DNA of 17,411 nucleotides from Maribacter sp. (GCA_018679695.1 JAHHKH010000461.1:1-17411); one strand, 5' to 3'; counted from the stretch's first letter, positions 8,417 to 15,630 are shown. The notes: a model not told the origin generated them from the sequence alone. Made by a program: numbers and translations.

Positions 8417-8761
8417 ATGTCATTTTTAAGTTCACTTTTTGGAGGCAGTGCCCTGAACTCGGATAAGTTCGAGGTTTTGGACAAGAACGCCTTTAAGGCA
8501 GCCATAAAGCAAAAGAAAGTTCAATTGGTCGATGTTAGAACCCCTAGGGAATATAAGGGCGGGCATATTGGTAAGGCCATCAATATCGATTTATACCAAG
8601 GAGGAAGTTTTAAGCAGGCTTTTGAAAAATTGGACAAGAGTAAACCCGTCTATTTGTATTGCAGGTCGGGAAGCAGAAGTAAGAAGGCTGCTCAAAAGGT
8701 TCTTGATATGGGTTTTGAAAAGGTTTATGACCTTAAAGGAGGATATATGCGTTGGCATTGA
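8417..8761 (+). CDS. Single-domain rhodanese (sulfurtransferase)
   Basis: This is a 114-residue cytoplasmic protein, about the usual length for a one-domain rhodanese. The conserved VDVRTPREY-GGHI block is at about 38-51, and the active-site loop YCRSGSRS carries catalytic C82. The loop is typical of GlpE/PspE-type enzymes that move sulfane sulfur from thiosulfate or persulfides to a thiol acceptor. Its place after the CstB-like enzyme suggests it supplies or receives sulfane sulfur in the same pathway (inference). The HMA protein gene starts 44 bases after its stop, so it is probably the first gene of an operon running to 10106. Confidence 0.9.
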   Translation: MSFLSSLFGGSALNSDKFEVLDKNAFKAAIKQKKVQLVDVRTPREYKGGHIGKAINIDLYQGGSFKQAFEKLDKSKPVYLYCRSGSRSKKAAQKVLDMGFEKVYDLKGGYMRWH

Positions 8762-8805
8762 TTTTAAAAGATACTAATTCAAGGATTATTATAAAATATA
8801 ATAGT

Positions 8806-9078
8806 ATGAAGGCAACTATAATTGTTCAGAATTTGAAATGTGGTGGTTGTGCAAGAACCATAACCAATAAATTAACAGAGTTGGATAATATTTCAGAAGT
8901 CCAGGTTTTCCCAAATACTTCAACAGTGTCCTTTGCATATCAAAATACTGATGATGCCTTAATGGTTAAGGATAAACTCAAGGATTTGGGCTATCCCTCA
9001 ATTGATAGCAAAAACTCGATTGCCGCCAAAGCGAAGTCATTCGTAAGTTGTGCAACCGGAAGAATGACAAAACAATGA
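8806..9078 (+). CDS. Small HMA-domain protein with CxxC metal- or sulfur-binding motif
   Basis: The protein has 90 residues from the ATG at 8806. That start gives a standard HMA (ferredoxin-like beta-alpha-beta-beta-alpha-beta) domain beginning MKATIIVQNL. A longer frame from 8752 would overlap the rhodanese and add a non-conserved tail, so I reject it. The binding loop is K-C-G-G-C, with cysteines at residues 12 and 15. A further Cys lies near the C-terminus in FVSCATG. HMA proteins usually carry Cu(I) or other soft metals; a role in delivering copper or in handling persulfide would suit this operon but is inference. Its stop overlaps the ATG of the next cytochrome gene (ATGA at 9075-9078), so the two are translationally coupled. 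Confidence 0.85.
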   Translation: MKATIIVQNLKCGGCARTITNKLTELDNISEVQVFPNTSTVSFAYQNTDDALMVKDKLKDLGYPSIDSKNSIAAKAKSFVSCATGRMTKQ

Positions 9079-10106
9079 GAATAGCTCCTCTCTGGGTAGT
9101 TCTCTTGATGCTAGCGAGCTGCAAGGACACTAAAAAACCCGAATACACTACGACTGATAAAGTCGAAACCCAAGTTTCCTTAAGTTCTGAGGAACATCCA
9201 GGAAAGAAAATATTGGAGGCAGAGTGTTACCTATGCCACGATCCAAAGGCATCGGAGCAAAGCATGATCGCACCGCCGATGATAGCGATCAAGAAGCATT
9301 ATATAAGCGAAGAGACCACAAAGGAACAATTTCAAAATGATTTGGTAAGCTGGATCAACGACCCATCGGAAGAAAAATCCAAAATGCCCGGCGCTTTGAG
9401 GAAATTTGGAATCATGCCCTTGCAACCATTTCCTGTTGACAAAATAAAATTGATTGCCGATTATTTATACGAATATGAAATAGATCAACCGGATTGGTTC
9501 GAAGCACATTATCGTCAAGGACGTGGTAATGGTAAGGGAATGGGTAACGGCAAAGGAAAAGGAAAACACAAAGGTAAAGGCAAACAATTACGTAAAGGAC
9601 AAGAACAGAAGGATGGGACTGCTACCTATAGTGATATTGGATTAAAATATGCGCTATCTACCAAAGCCCAATTGGGTAAGAACTTAATAAAAGCCATTAA
9701 TGAAAAGGGTACTGCTGGGGCAGTTGAATTCTGCCACATTGAGGCGATGAAGCTCACAGATAGCATGTCGGTTATGCATAATGCCATTATTGCCAGGGTT
9801 TCGGACAAACCTAGGAATCCAAAAAATATGGCCAATGCCAAAGAACTAAGGCATATTGCAGCCTTTAAGGAACTGTTGGCTTCAGGATTGGATATTGATC
9901 CTGTGGTAGAAGAAATTTACGGTGAGATTAATTTCTATTACCCCATTACAACGAATACCATGTGTTTACAATGCCATGGTACACCCAGTGAACAAATTAC
10001 TTCTTCGACCTTAAGCACATTGAGGAAATTGTATCCAGAGGACAAGGCAATAGGATATGATGTAGGCCAAGTTCGTGGAATTTGGAGTATAAGTTTTGAT
10101 AAATAA
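9075..10106 (+). CDS. Heme c lipoprotein with cytochrome c and DUF3365 (Tll0287-like) domains
   Basis: The protein has 343 residues from ATG 9075, chosen because it starts a clean lipoprotein signal peptide (lipobox LASC, lipidated C16). The first cytochrome c-like part has heme motif C51-Y-L-C54-H55 with candidate distal Met residues at M64 and M69. Residues 148-178 are a low-complexity Gly/Lys-rich linker. From about 185 to the end is a DUF3365/Tll0287-like domain with EFCH at 219-221, RVSDKPRNP at 241-249 and heme motif C297-L-Q-C300-H301. Two CxxCH motifs make it a probable diheme, membrane-tethered electron carrier facing the periplasm or cell surface. It may take electrons from sulfur oxidation; no partner can be proved. 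A longer start at 9048 would disrupt the signal peptide. Confidence 0.88.
   Translation: MRIAPLWVVLLMLASCKDTKKPEYTTTDKVETQVSLSSEEHPGKKILEAECYLCHDPKASEQSMIAPPMIAIKKHYISEETTKEQFQNDLVSWINDPSEEKSKMPGALRKFGIMPLQPFPVDKIKLIADYLYEYEIDQPDWFEAHYRQGRGNGKGMGNGKGKGKHKGKGKQLRKGQEQKDGTATYSDIGLKYALSTKAQLGKNLIKAINEKGTAGAVEFCHIEAMKLTDSMSVMHNAIIARVSDKPRNPKNMANAKELRHIAAFKELLASGLDIDPVVEEIYGEINFYYPITTNTMCLQCHGTPSEQITSSTLSTLRKLYPEDKAIGYDVGQVRGIWSISFDK
9519..9608 (+). repeat. Gly/Lys-rich low-complexity coding segment in the heme c lipoprotein
   Basis: These bases encode about 30 residues made mostly of G, K, N and R, with repeated GK and GN units. The segment joins the two heme domains and would be a strongly cationic, flexible linker. 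The bases repeat as variants of GGTAAA/GGCAAA, so copy number could vary between strains. Confidence 0.75.
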
Positions 10107-10167
10107 TAGCATAAATGTTCTGGATTTTAGATTAGATAAGGACTTAAATAGTTTTTCATTTTCAACT

Positions 10168-10184
10168 CGTATTAGGACGATACG
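10168..10184 (+). promoter_or_regulatory. Inverted repeat CGTAT-N7-ATACG upstream of carbonic anhydrase
   Basis: Two perfect 5-base arms flank a 7-base spacer, 57 bases before the carbonic anhydrase ATG, and another ATACG lies at 10200-10204. The right arm overlaps a -7-like TACGTTTT at 10181-10188. It may be an operator or chance. Nothing else is evident in the 135-base gap from 10107 to 10241. Confidence 0.25.
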
Positions 10185-10241
10185 TTTTAATTTATGTTAT
10201 ACGAATCAATAAAAGATTTTCATTTTAAGCCATAACTATAA

Positions 10242-11042
10242 ATGAGATATTCAGTTATTTTCTTAATTGGGTTTTTTATGCTTTCTGGATGTAAAGAAGA
10301 TAGTTCAGGAAATAATCGAAGAGCTCTTGACAGTGTTGTAGCCCAAGGTAGTTCACAACAAGGTCATTGGAGTTATGAAGGTGAAACTGGACCAGAACAT
10401 TGGGCCGAGATTGAGGCGGGATCTGATTGCAATGGTAAGTTCCAATCACCTATCAATATTGTTAAGTATAAGGAGAACACTAATCTGAAACCCGTTGCCC
10501 TTTACTACGCAAATAAGACCAAAATCCATGATGTGACCAATAATGGACATAGTATTCAATATAACTTTGAACCAGGGGATTATATTGTCGTCAATGGTTT
10601 ACGATACGATTTGAAACAAGTACATTTTCATGAACCATCTGAACATACTATTGATGGGGTTCGTTATCCGTTGGAAATGCATCTGGTCCATATCAATGAT
10701 TCAGGGCAGTATACAGTTATTGCAGTTATGGCCAAAGAGGGGATAAGCAGTATTCCATTTGAGTTTTTGGAAAGTTTTTTGCCACTTAAACCCGGTGAAA
10801 ACAAAATAGTGGATTTTCCCTTCGATATGAATGACAACTTACCCGAGAACAAGGAGTATTACTTTTATATAGGGTCATTGACCACACCACCCTGCACTGA
10901 AGGGGTTAATTGGTATATATTTAAAGAACCCATTACTGTCTCCTTGGAGCAGGTTGAACTCTTAAAGAATTTAATGCCTGTTAACAATTATAGAAATGAA
11001 CAGCCCCACAATGGACGTCAGATATATGTCAGTAGAGATTAA
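10242..11042 (+). CDS. Alpha-carbonic anhydrase lipoprotein
   Basis: The protein has 266 residues, with a lipoprotein signal peptide (lipobox LSGC, C17) followed by K-E-D, a Bacteroidetes surface-export type start. The mature part is a full alpha-type carbonic anhydrase. Zinc ligands are H128 and H130 in QVHFHEPSEH and H147 in MHLVH, the proton-relay His is probably H103 in NNGHS, and SLTTPPCTEGVNW is the family signature. C63 and C218 are placed to form the usual disulfide. It interconverts CO2 and bicarbonate outside the inner membrane. Its position between the sulfur-oxidation heme lipoprotein and the sulfite dehydrogenase operon hints at pH or CO2 balancing in the same setting, but it has a 135-base leader and may be transcribed alone. 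It converges on the fatty acid hydroxylase gene. Confidence 0.95.
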   Translation: MRYSVIFLIGFFMLSGCKEDSSGNNRRALDSVVAQGSSQQGHWSYEGETGPEHWAEIEAGSDCNGKFQSPINIVKYKENTNLKPVALYYANKTKIHDVTNNGHSIQYNFEPGDYIVVNGLRYDLKQVHFHEPSEHTIDGVRYPLEMHLVHINDSGQYTVIAVMAKEGISSIPFEFLESFLPLKPGENKIVDFPFDMNDNLPENKEYYFYIGSLTTPPCTEGVNWYIFKEPITVSLEQVELLKNLMPVNNYRNEQPHNGRQIYVSRD

Positions 11043-11085
11043 TATTTAGGCCTTGTTCACATAAAAATAACCGCTCGAGTATAAA

Positions 11086-11964
11086 TCACTTATTTTTTGG
11101 TTTGCCAAATCCATAAAGATTTTGATGGACAAAATCCTGCGGAAAGTTCTCATCTCCTGGAAACCCTAGTTCTATGGTACCACTATCTTCTGGAACATAA
11201 TTTGTTTTAAAGATATAATCCCAAAGGCTCAGGCTAATCCCGAAGTTAATACCGTAAGATCCTTTAGGCAAGACATAGGCATGATGGTACAGGTGCATTA
11301 CAGGATTGTTCAATATATATTTCAATGGCCCCCATGTTAATTTAATATTGGCATGGTTTAAATGTCCGATGGCAATAGCGGCAAAATGAACAATATAGGC
11401 TTGTTCTGGTTCAAAGCCACCCAAGACCATAACACCCAAAGTCTTTAATGGTTTATAAAGTATATTTTCCATCCAATGATAGCGTAAATGGGCAGCAAAA
11501 CCCATTTCCTTCACCGAATGGTGCACCTTATGGAATCTCCATAAGAACTCATATTTATGGAGCAGGATGTGGGTAAACCATTGCACAAAGTCAAGAATAA
11601 TAAAGAATATCACCAATTGTGCCCAAGCTGGCATAGATGAAAGGTCCAATAAGGTGAGGCTCTTTGAGGAAATTCCTATATCATTGAAAAGTAATCCCAA
11701 TAATTTATAGAAACCACTTACGGCAATAGCAAACAGGAAGAAGTTGAAATACATATAAAATCCATCCAACCAAAAGTCCTTTCTAAAAACAGATTGGTTC
11801 TTACGCCAAGGGAATGCAATTTCAAGCCCCCACACGATTAACGAGATAACCGTAAGTCCCCAGAAGTAATTTGTATACCAAGGCACATCAAACAATACGG
11901 ATTTCCATGTCCATTCCACGCTACCCATAAATGAGTTTATAAAAGCATCTAAATATTTTTCCAT
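11086..11964 (-). CDS. Fatty acid hydroxylase / sterol desaturase superfamily membrane protein
   Basis: The protein has 292 residues with several hydrophobic segments (about 33-50, 68-93, 113-133 and 175-200). It has the superfamily's histidine clusters for a di-iron centre: H132-x3-H136, H145-x2-H148-H149, H201-x2-H204 and H224-x2-H227-H228. Members hydroxylate or desaturate lipid chains using O2; the lipid here is unknown. It is the last gene of the minus-strand group and starts 27 bases after the stop of the cytochrome c subunit, so it probably belongs to the sulfite dehydrogenase operon. That pairing is unusual. Since Bacteroidetes make sulfonolipids from sulfite-derived precursors, hydroxylation of such a lipid is one possibility, offered as a hypothesis only. 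Confidence 0.9.
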   Translation of the reverse strand: MEKYLDAFINSFMGSVEWTWKSVLFDVPWYTNYFWGLTVISLIVWGLEIAFPWRKNQSVFRKDFWLDGFYMYFNFFLFAIAVSGFYKLLGLLFNDIGISSKSLTLLDLSSMPAWAQLVIFFIILDFVQWFTHILLHKYEFLWRFHKVHHSVKEMGFAAHLRYHWMENILYKPLKTLGVMVLGGFEPEQAYIVHFAAIAIGHLNHANIKLTWGPLKYILNNPVMHLYHHAYVLPKGSYGINFGISLSLWDYIFKTNYVPEDSGTIELGFPGDENFPQDFVHQNLYGFGKPKNK

Positions 11965-11991
11965 AGCTTATAAATTTAATATTGTCATTAA

Positions 11992-12465
11992 TTAATCATT
12001 TAATTGATACCATTCGATGTTCTTCAATATTTCCCTACGACCTTTTTTCGCAGGAGGGTAATTGGTAACCAAATAATCTACAATAATATCCTCGTTAGGT
12101 CCAAGATCCCATAAATTTTGGGTCTCTTGCATCCAACGTATCGTGCTGATCCATCTTTCTTTGTTCATCCGGTTTTGGGTCACCAATTTTGCTGAATGGC
12201 AATTCGTACAATTATTGACTACCATCATAAGTCCTTCAGCCTCTATTAGTCCGGTCCGCACATGGATACCATTTTCTATTTTGTCATAATCATCTTCTTC
12301 AACAATTTCGACATATGCGGTATCTGGTATTGACTTTTCAAATAAATCGGGATTCGATATAAGGTATAGCACCCCAATCGCCGTAATTGCGAATAGTACA
12401 AAAAGACCAACGAACATACGATATATTGCCCTAACCTGTTGTTTGAATTTACTTTGATCTTCCAT
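11992..12465 (-). CDS. Membrane-anchored cytochrome c subunit of sulfite dehydrogenase (SorB-like)
   Basis: The protein has 157 residues. A single membrane segment at about 15-37 is followed by a periplasmic part with one heme motif, C86-T-N-C89-H90, and a likely distal ligand M112 in IRWMQ. It starts 2 bases after the stop of the molybdopterin subunit gene and is almost certainly co-translated with it. In SorAB and SoxCD enzymes such a cytochrome takes electrons from the molybdenum subunit. Here the N-terminal anchor would hold the enzyme to the inner membrane and pass electrons to the respiratory chain. It is small and diverged, so the assignment rests on heme motif plus gene order. Confidence 0.85.
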   Translation of the reverse strand: MEDQSKFKQQVRAIYRMFVGLFVLFAITAIGVLYLISNPDLFEKSIPDTAYVEIVEEDDYDKIENGIHVRTGLIEAEGLMMVVNNCTNCHSAKLVTQNRMNKERWISTIRWMQETQNLWDLGPNEDIIVDYLVTNYPPAKKGRREILKNIEWYQLND

Positions 12466-12467
12466 AC

Positions 12468-13688
12468 TTATGAGACCTTAATAGCAATTCGATGACAAGC
12501 ATTGTTCAGGTATCCTTTAGGGTTCCACCCCGGTAAAAGCATTGGTTGACTTGTTCCTTGGGAATCAGTTGCCCTTGCCCAAACTTCGTAATATCCCTTT
12601 TTTGGAAAATCAATACCTGCTGAAAAATGTTGCCACGCCAGCCTGTTAGCAGGTTTTTCTATGGGACAATCATTCCAGGTAGAACCAAAATCAATGGAAT
12701 ATTCCATCTTTGAGACTTCCAACTCACCTGCCCATGCATGGCCTCTAATATTTAGTTTTTTGCCTTGTGGAATGGTCGCCCCATTCTTGGGATAGGTAAT
12801 AAGTGATTTTACGGGCATTGATTCAATAATGCACATATCCTCATCTTTTACCTTTTCACCAGGGGCTACGGGATTGCACGGAACCCTATAGGCTGTACCG
12901 GTCATTTTAGTGCCATCATGAACTATATTTCGAACACTGATTCGATTGATCCATTTGCCCGAAACTGAAGCAGGCCATCCCCCGGCAATCAAACGCAGTG
13001 GGTACCCATGGGCCAAGGGAATATCCTCACCATTCATTTTAAAGGCAACCAAGGTTTCATCTTGCATGATTTTGGCCATTGGGGCGCCCCGCGAAATAGG
13101 TTCTTTATTTGGATCCCTGCTGAGGTGTATATCTGCGGCATGATAACCAATATACACGGCATCATTTTTTAAGCCTACATCCTCCAATATATCGCGTAAT
13201 CGAACACCTGTCCAAGTTGCACATGAAACGGCTCCCACTGTCCATTGATTTCCTTTGGCAGGAGGATCGAATTCGCTTCGGCCATTACCGCCACATTCCA
13301 GCGTCAATTGATACGTTTGCTGGGGAAACTTTGTTTTTAATTCCTGGAGCGTATAGGATTTTGACTGTTTTACCGATTCACCATCAATGGTCAATGTCCA
13401 TTTAGAGGCATCGATATTTTCAGGTATAAGCCCGTTGTTTCGAATGAACATAAATTTATTCGGAGTGACCTTATCGTCCAACAAATGGGCTTTCGCCTCA
13501 ATATTCCATGGTTTGTCGTTAAGTACTTCCATCCCTTTGTCCTTATTGAACATTTTAAAGGGATCGGGATCTTGCAAAGCCAAGGGTTGATAGCCCTCAG
13601 GCAGCATAGATCCAAATACGATTTCGGCCCCTATTACAGAGGTCATTGTACCTAAAACCGCTTTCTTAACAAAGTTTCGTCTTTTCAT
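12468..13688 (-). CDS. Sulfite dehydrogenase molybdopterin subunit (SorA/SoxC family), Tat-exported
   Basis: The protein has 406 residues. The start MKRRNFVKKAVLG is a twin-arginine signal (R-R-N-F-V-K), so the folded molybdenum enzyme goes to the periplasm. The oxidoreductase molybdopterin domain (about 70-270) has Moco-binding C132 in LECGGNGRS, FIRNN at 81-85 and HGYPLR at 227-232. The Mo-co dimerisation domain fills about 285-400. The length fits SorA or SoxC. It oxidises sulfite to sulfate, giving electrons to the cytochrome c encoded next. The SoxC-like alternative is a sulfane dehydrogenase that needs other Sox proteins, none of which are seen here, so a free sulfite dehydrogenase is preferred. 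The leader holds two inverted repeats, including the shared GTAAC-N4-GTTAC dyad. Confidence 0.9.
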   Translation of the reverse strand: MKRRNFVKKAVLGTMTSVIGAEIVFGSMLPEGYQPLALQDPDPFKMFNKDKGMEVLNDKPWNIEAKAHLLDDKVTPNKFMFIRNNGLIPENIDASKWTLTIDGESVKQSKSYTLQELKTKFPQQTYQLTLECGGNGRSEFDPPAKGNQWTVGAVSCATWTGVRLRDILEDVGLKNDAVYIGYHAADIHLSRDPNKEPISRGAPMAKIMQDETLVAFKMNGEDIPLAHGYPLRLIAGGWPASVSGKWINRISVRNIVHDGTKMTGTAYRVPCNPVAPGEKVKDEDMCIIESMPVKSLITYPKNGATIPQGKKLNIRGHAWAGELEVSKMEYSIDFGSTWNDCPIEKPANRLAWQHFSAGIDFPKKGYYEVWARATDSQGTSQPMLLPGWNPKGYLNNACHRIAIKVS

Positions 13689-13698
13689 TGTAAGGGTT

Positions 13699-13714
13699 GA
13701 AGTTTGTAAACTTC
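13699..13714 (-). promoter_or_regulatory. Inverted repeat in the sulfite dehydrogenase leader
   Basis: GAAGTTTGTAAACTTC has 7-base arms around a central GT, 10 bases before the sulfite dehydrogenase ATG. As DNA it is a possible operator. As RNA its 2-base loop is too tight for a stable hairpin without opening some pairs. Confidence 0.3.
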
Positions 13715-13742
13715 TAAGTTAATCATTTTTTGATTTTGCGGT

Positions 13743-13760
13743 CTGTAACAATTGTTACAG
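13743..13760. promoter_or_regulatory. Perfect 18-bp palindrome with GTAAC-N4-GTTAC core, candidate Crp/Fnr operator
   Basis: CTGTAACAATTGTTACAG is fully self-complementary and contains the same half-sites and spacing as 6821-6834. It lies in the 215-base divergent region, 55 bases from the sulfite dehydrogenase ATG and 144 bases from the nickel permease ATG, so one bound dimer could control both. A weak -7-like TAAATTTT for the plus strand lies at 13792-13799, and CAAATTCA at 13800-13807 is a 7/8 match on the minus strand. Confidence 0.65.
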
Positions 13761-13903
13761 TTATCAAGGAAGTGGTCTATTAATATTTTAATAAATTTTC
13801 AAATTCAAGGATTGTGACTTATTTTTCCCTTGTAATTCAGGGGCGCGGGGTTTTAATTTTTGTAATTTTAAATTCCACCAATGATTTGTCCCAAGGGAAA
13901 TAT

Positions 13904-14608
13904 ATGGATGTAACATTTTCATTAACAACAGGATTAATTGCATCGATGTTGCACGTAATAACAGGACCTGATCATTTAGCAGCTGTTGTACCTTTTGCCA
14001 TCGAATCCAAAAAAAAAGCTTGGAAGATCGGTCTTTTTTGGGGCATAGGCCATCTTGTCGGGATGTTGTTGATCGGATTTTTGTTTGTACTGTTCAAAGA
14101 ACTTATTCCAATTGAACATATATCGGACTATAGTGAACAAATAGTTGGTTTTGTATTGATTGGTATAGGAGTTTGGGCCTTTTATAAAATCTTCAAAAAA
14201 GAAAAAAACCACAAGCATCTGCATGTCCATAGTGAGAATACAGTTATCATCCATTCCCATAAGCACGAACATGTGCATGAGAAATCACACCATCATGTCC
14301 ACGACGAAAATATAAAGCAAAGTAACTTTGCTTCATTTTCTATTGGATTTTTGCATGGTCTCGCGGGCATAGCCCATTTTCTATTGTTCTTACCTGTTTT
14401 GGGATTTGATAAGCAATCGGATGCTGTACTTTATGTATTAGGGTTTGGTCTTGGTATTATATTGGCGATGACCATATTCGCTTTTGTAATCGGGCAAATA
14501 TCCTCCTTTGCCAAGAATGAACATAACGAATTGTTTTTTAAAGGTATTCGTTTTTCGGGGGGGTTATTTGCTATTGTTATCGGAATTTATTGGGTTTATA
14601 GTACTTAA
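13904..14608 (+). CDS. Nickel/cobalt permease-like membrane protein with His-rich loop
   Basis: The protein has 234 residues from ATG 13904, which directly precedes the first conserved membrane segment and has AAGGGAAA upstream. An in-frame ATG at 13814 would add 30 poorly hydrophobic-matched residues and is not preferred. There are about six membrane segments, with H17-V-I-T-G-P-D23-H24 in the first (like the HxxxxDH signature of Ni/Co transporters) and H50. A cytosol- or periplasm-facing loop at about 101-134 contains at least 13 His residues in HxH runs. It belongs with the NicO/UreH/HupE-like families. Nickel uptake for hydrogenase is the best reading, as hypE ends tail to tail with it (4-base overlap). 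Because it shares a control region with the sulfite dehydrogenase, sulfite or sulfur-compound export is a weaker alternative. Confidence 0.8.
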   Translation: MDVTFSLTTGLIASMLHVITGPDHLAAVVPFAIESKKKAWKIGLFWGIGHLVGMLLIGFLFVLFKELIPIEHISDYSEQIVGFVLIGIGVWAFYKIFKKEKNHKHLHVHSENTVIIHSHKHEHVHEKSHHHVHDENIKQSNFASFSIGFLHGLAGIAHFLLFLPVLGFDKQSDAVLYVLGFGLGIILAMTIFAFVIGQISSFAKNEHNELFFKGIRFSGGLFAIVIGIYWVYST

Positions 14609-15630
14609 CAAATACGCGGTAATTGTTCACCTATCAAGGGGCTTACGATTCGTTTTCCCCCTATGGTGCTTTCCAGAACTACCTTTTTGGGATGTCCGTC
14701 GCTAATTTCACCTATACATGCAGCATTTACCCCTTTTTCGTTGTTTTTCATGGTTTCAACTACTTCATCTGCCACCTCTGCTGCAACGATAGCGATAAAA
14801 ATACCTTCATTGGCGACGTACATGGGGTCTAACCCTAAAATTTCACAAGCTGCAGCCACCTGCATTTCAAGGGGTATTTCATTTTCTTTTATTGCCACTC
14901 CTTTATTGGTATCGGTAGCAATTTCAGACAGAACACCCGCCAAACCACCTCTGGTGGGGTCTCGGAGCAAGTGTATATCATTCCCAAATTTGTCCAATAA
15001 TTCCTTTACCAAAAAATTTACATTGGTGGTATCACTCTCAATGGTCGATTCAAATTCCAAACCTTCCCGTTCAGACATGATCGCCATACCGTGTTGTGCA
15101 ATATAACCACTAACGATGATTTTGTCCCCAACTTCAATATTGTCGAAAGAAATATTTCCTTTTGGATGAACTTCCCCAAAACCAGTGGTGTTGATAAAGA
15201 TTTTATCACCTTTTCCGCGTTCAACGACTTTAGTATCGCCGGTTATTATTTGTACCCCGCTTTTATCAGCCGCCTTTTTTACTGAATTCACGATTTTGGC
15301 AAAATCATCGAGGGACAGGCCTTCTTCAACAATAAATGCCAATGACAGAAATTTGGGGATTGCCCCGCACATGGCCACATCATTCACGGTACCATTAACC
15401 GCTAACTCACCAATGTTACCCCCTTTGAAAAAAATAGGGGTAATGACAAAACTGTCCGTGGAAATGGCGTAATCCCCAGCGAATTTGACAATTGAACCAT
15501 CATGTTTTTGATTTAAATAGGGATTATTGAAGGTTTTAAAGATAATCTTGTCCAAAAGGTCCCTTGTCATGGTGCCACCACTTCCATGACCTAGGTTAAT
15601 GGTCTCCACACCCGGTTTTCTTTTGTCCAT
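14605..15630 (-). CDS. hypE: Hydrogenase maturation protein HypE
   Basis: The protein has 341 residues and is full length. It has an AIR-synthase/PurM fold with an N-terminal GHGSGGTMT motif at 14-22, STDSFVI near 57-63, a central LRDPTRGGL nucleotide-binding segment and the C-terminal end PRIC. That terminal Cys receives a carbamoyl group from HypF and is dehydrated with ATP to thiocyanate, which supplies the CN ligands of the [NiFe]-hydrogenase iron. It follows hypD with no gap (TAA then ATG). Its stop overlaps the stop of the convergent permease gene. Confidence 0.97.
   Translation of the reverse strand: MDKRKPGVETINLGHGSGGTMTRDLLDKIIFKTFNNPYLNQKHDGSIVKFAGDYAISTDSFVITPIFFKGGNIGELAVNGTVNDVAMCGAIPKFLSLAFIVEEGLSLDDFAKIVNSVKKAADKSGVQIITGDTKVVERGKGDKIFINTTGFGEVHPKGNISFDNIEVGDKIIVSGYIAQHGMAIMSEREGLEFESTIESDTTNVNFLVKELLDKFGNDIHLLRDPTRGGLAGVLSEIATDTNKGVAIKENEIPLEMQVAAACEILGLDPMYVANEGIFIAIVAAEVADEVVETMKNNEKGVNAACIGEISDGHPKKVVLESTIGGKRIVSPLIGEQLPRIC

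Noticed and set aside
8752..8805. Longer start of the HMA protein overlapping the rhodanese
   Set aside because: It adds an unconserved 18-residue tail; the ATG at 8806 starts the domain exactly.
9048..9074. Earlier start of the heme c lipoprotein
   Set aside because: The added charged residues would sit before the signal peptide; ATG 9075 gives a normal lipoprotein signal and ATGA coupling.
11063..11097. AAAAATAA with TTATTTTT as a two-way terminator between the carbonic anhydrase and the hydroxylase
   Set aside because: The stem is only A:T pairs with a loop of about 20 bases, and part of it lies in the hydroxylase stop region.
13814..13903. Upstream extension of the nickel permease from an earlier ATG
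   Set aside because: The extra 30 residues do not resemble the family N-terminus, and the ATG at 13904 has a purine-rich AAGGGAAA before it and begins the first membrane segment.
14009..14017. A9 tract and, at 14556-14562, G7 tract in the permease gene as phase-variation sites
   Set aside because: The frame is intact, the A tract encodes Lys codons ordinary in AT-rich genomes, and the G tract is near the 3' end; no sign of slippage.
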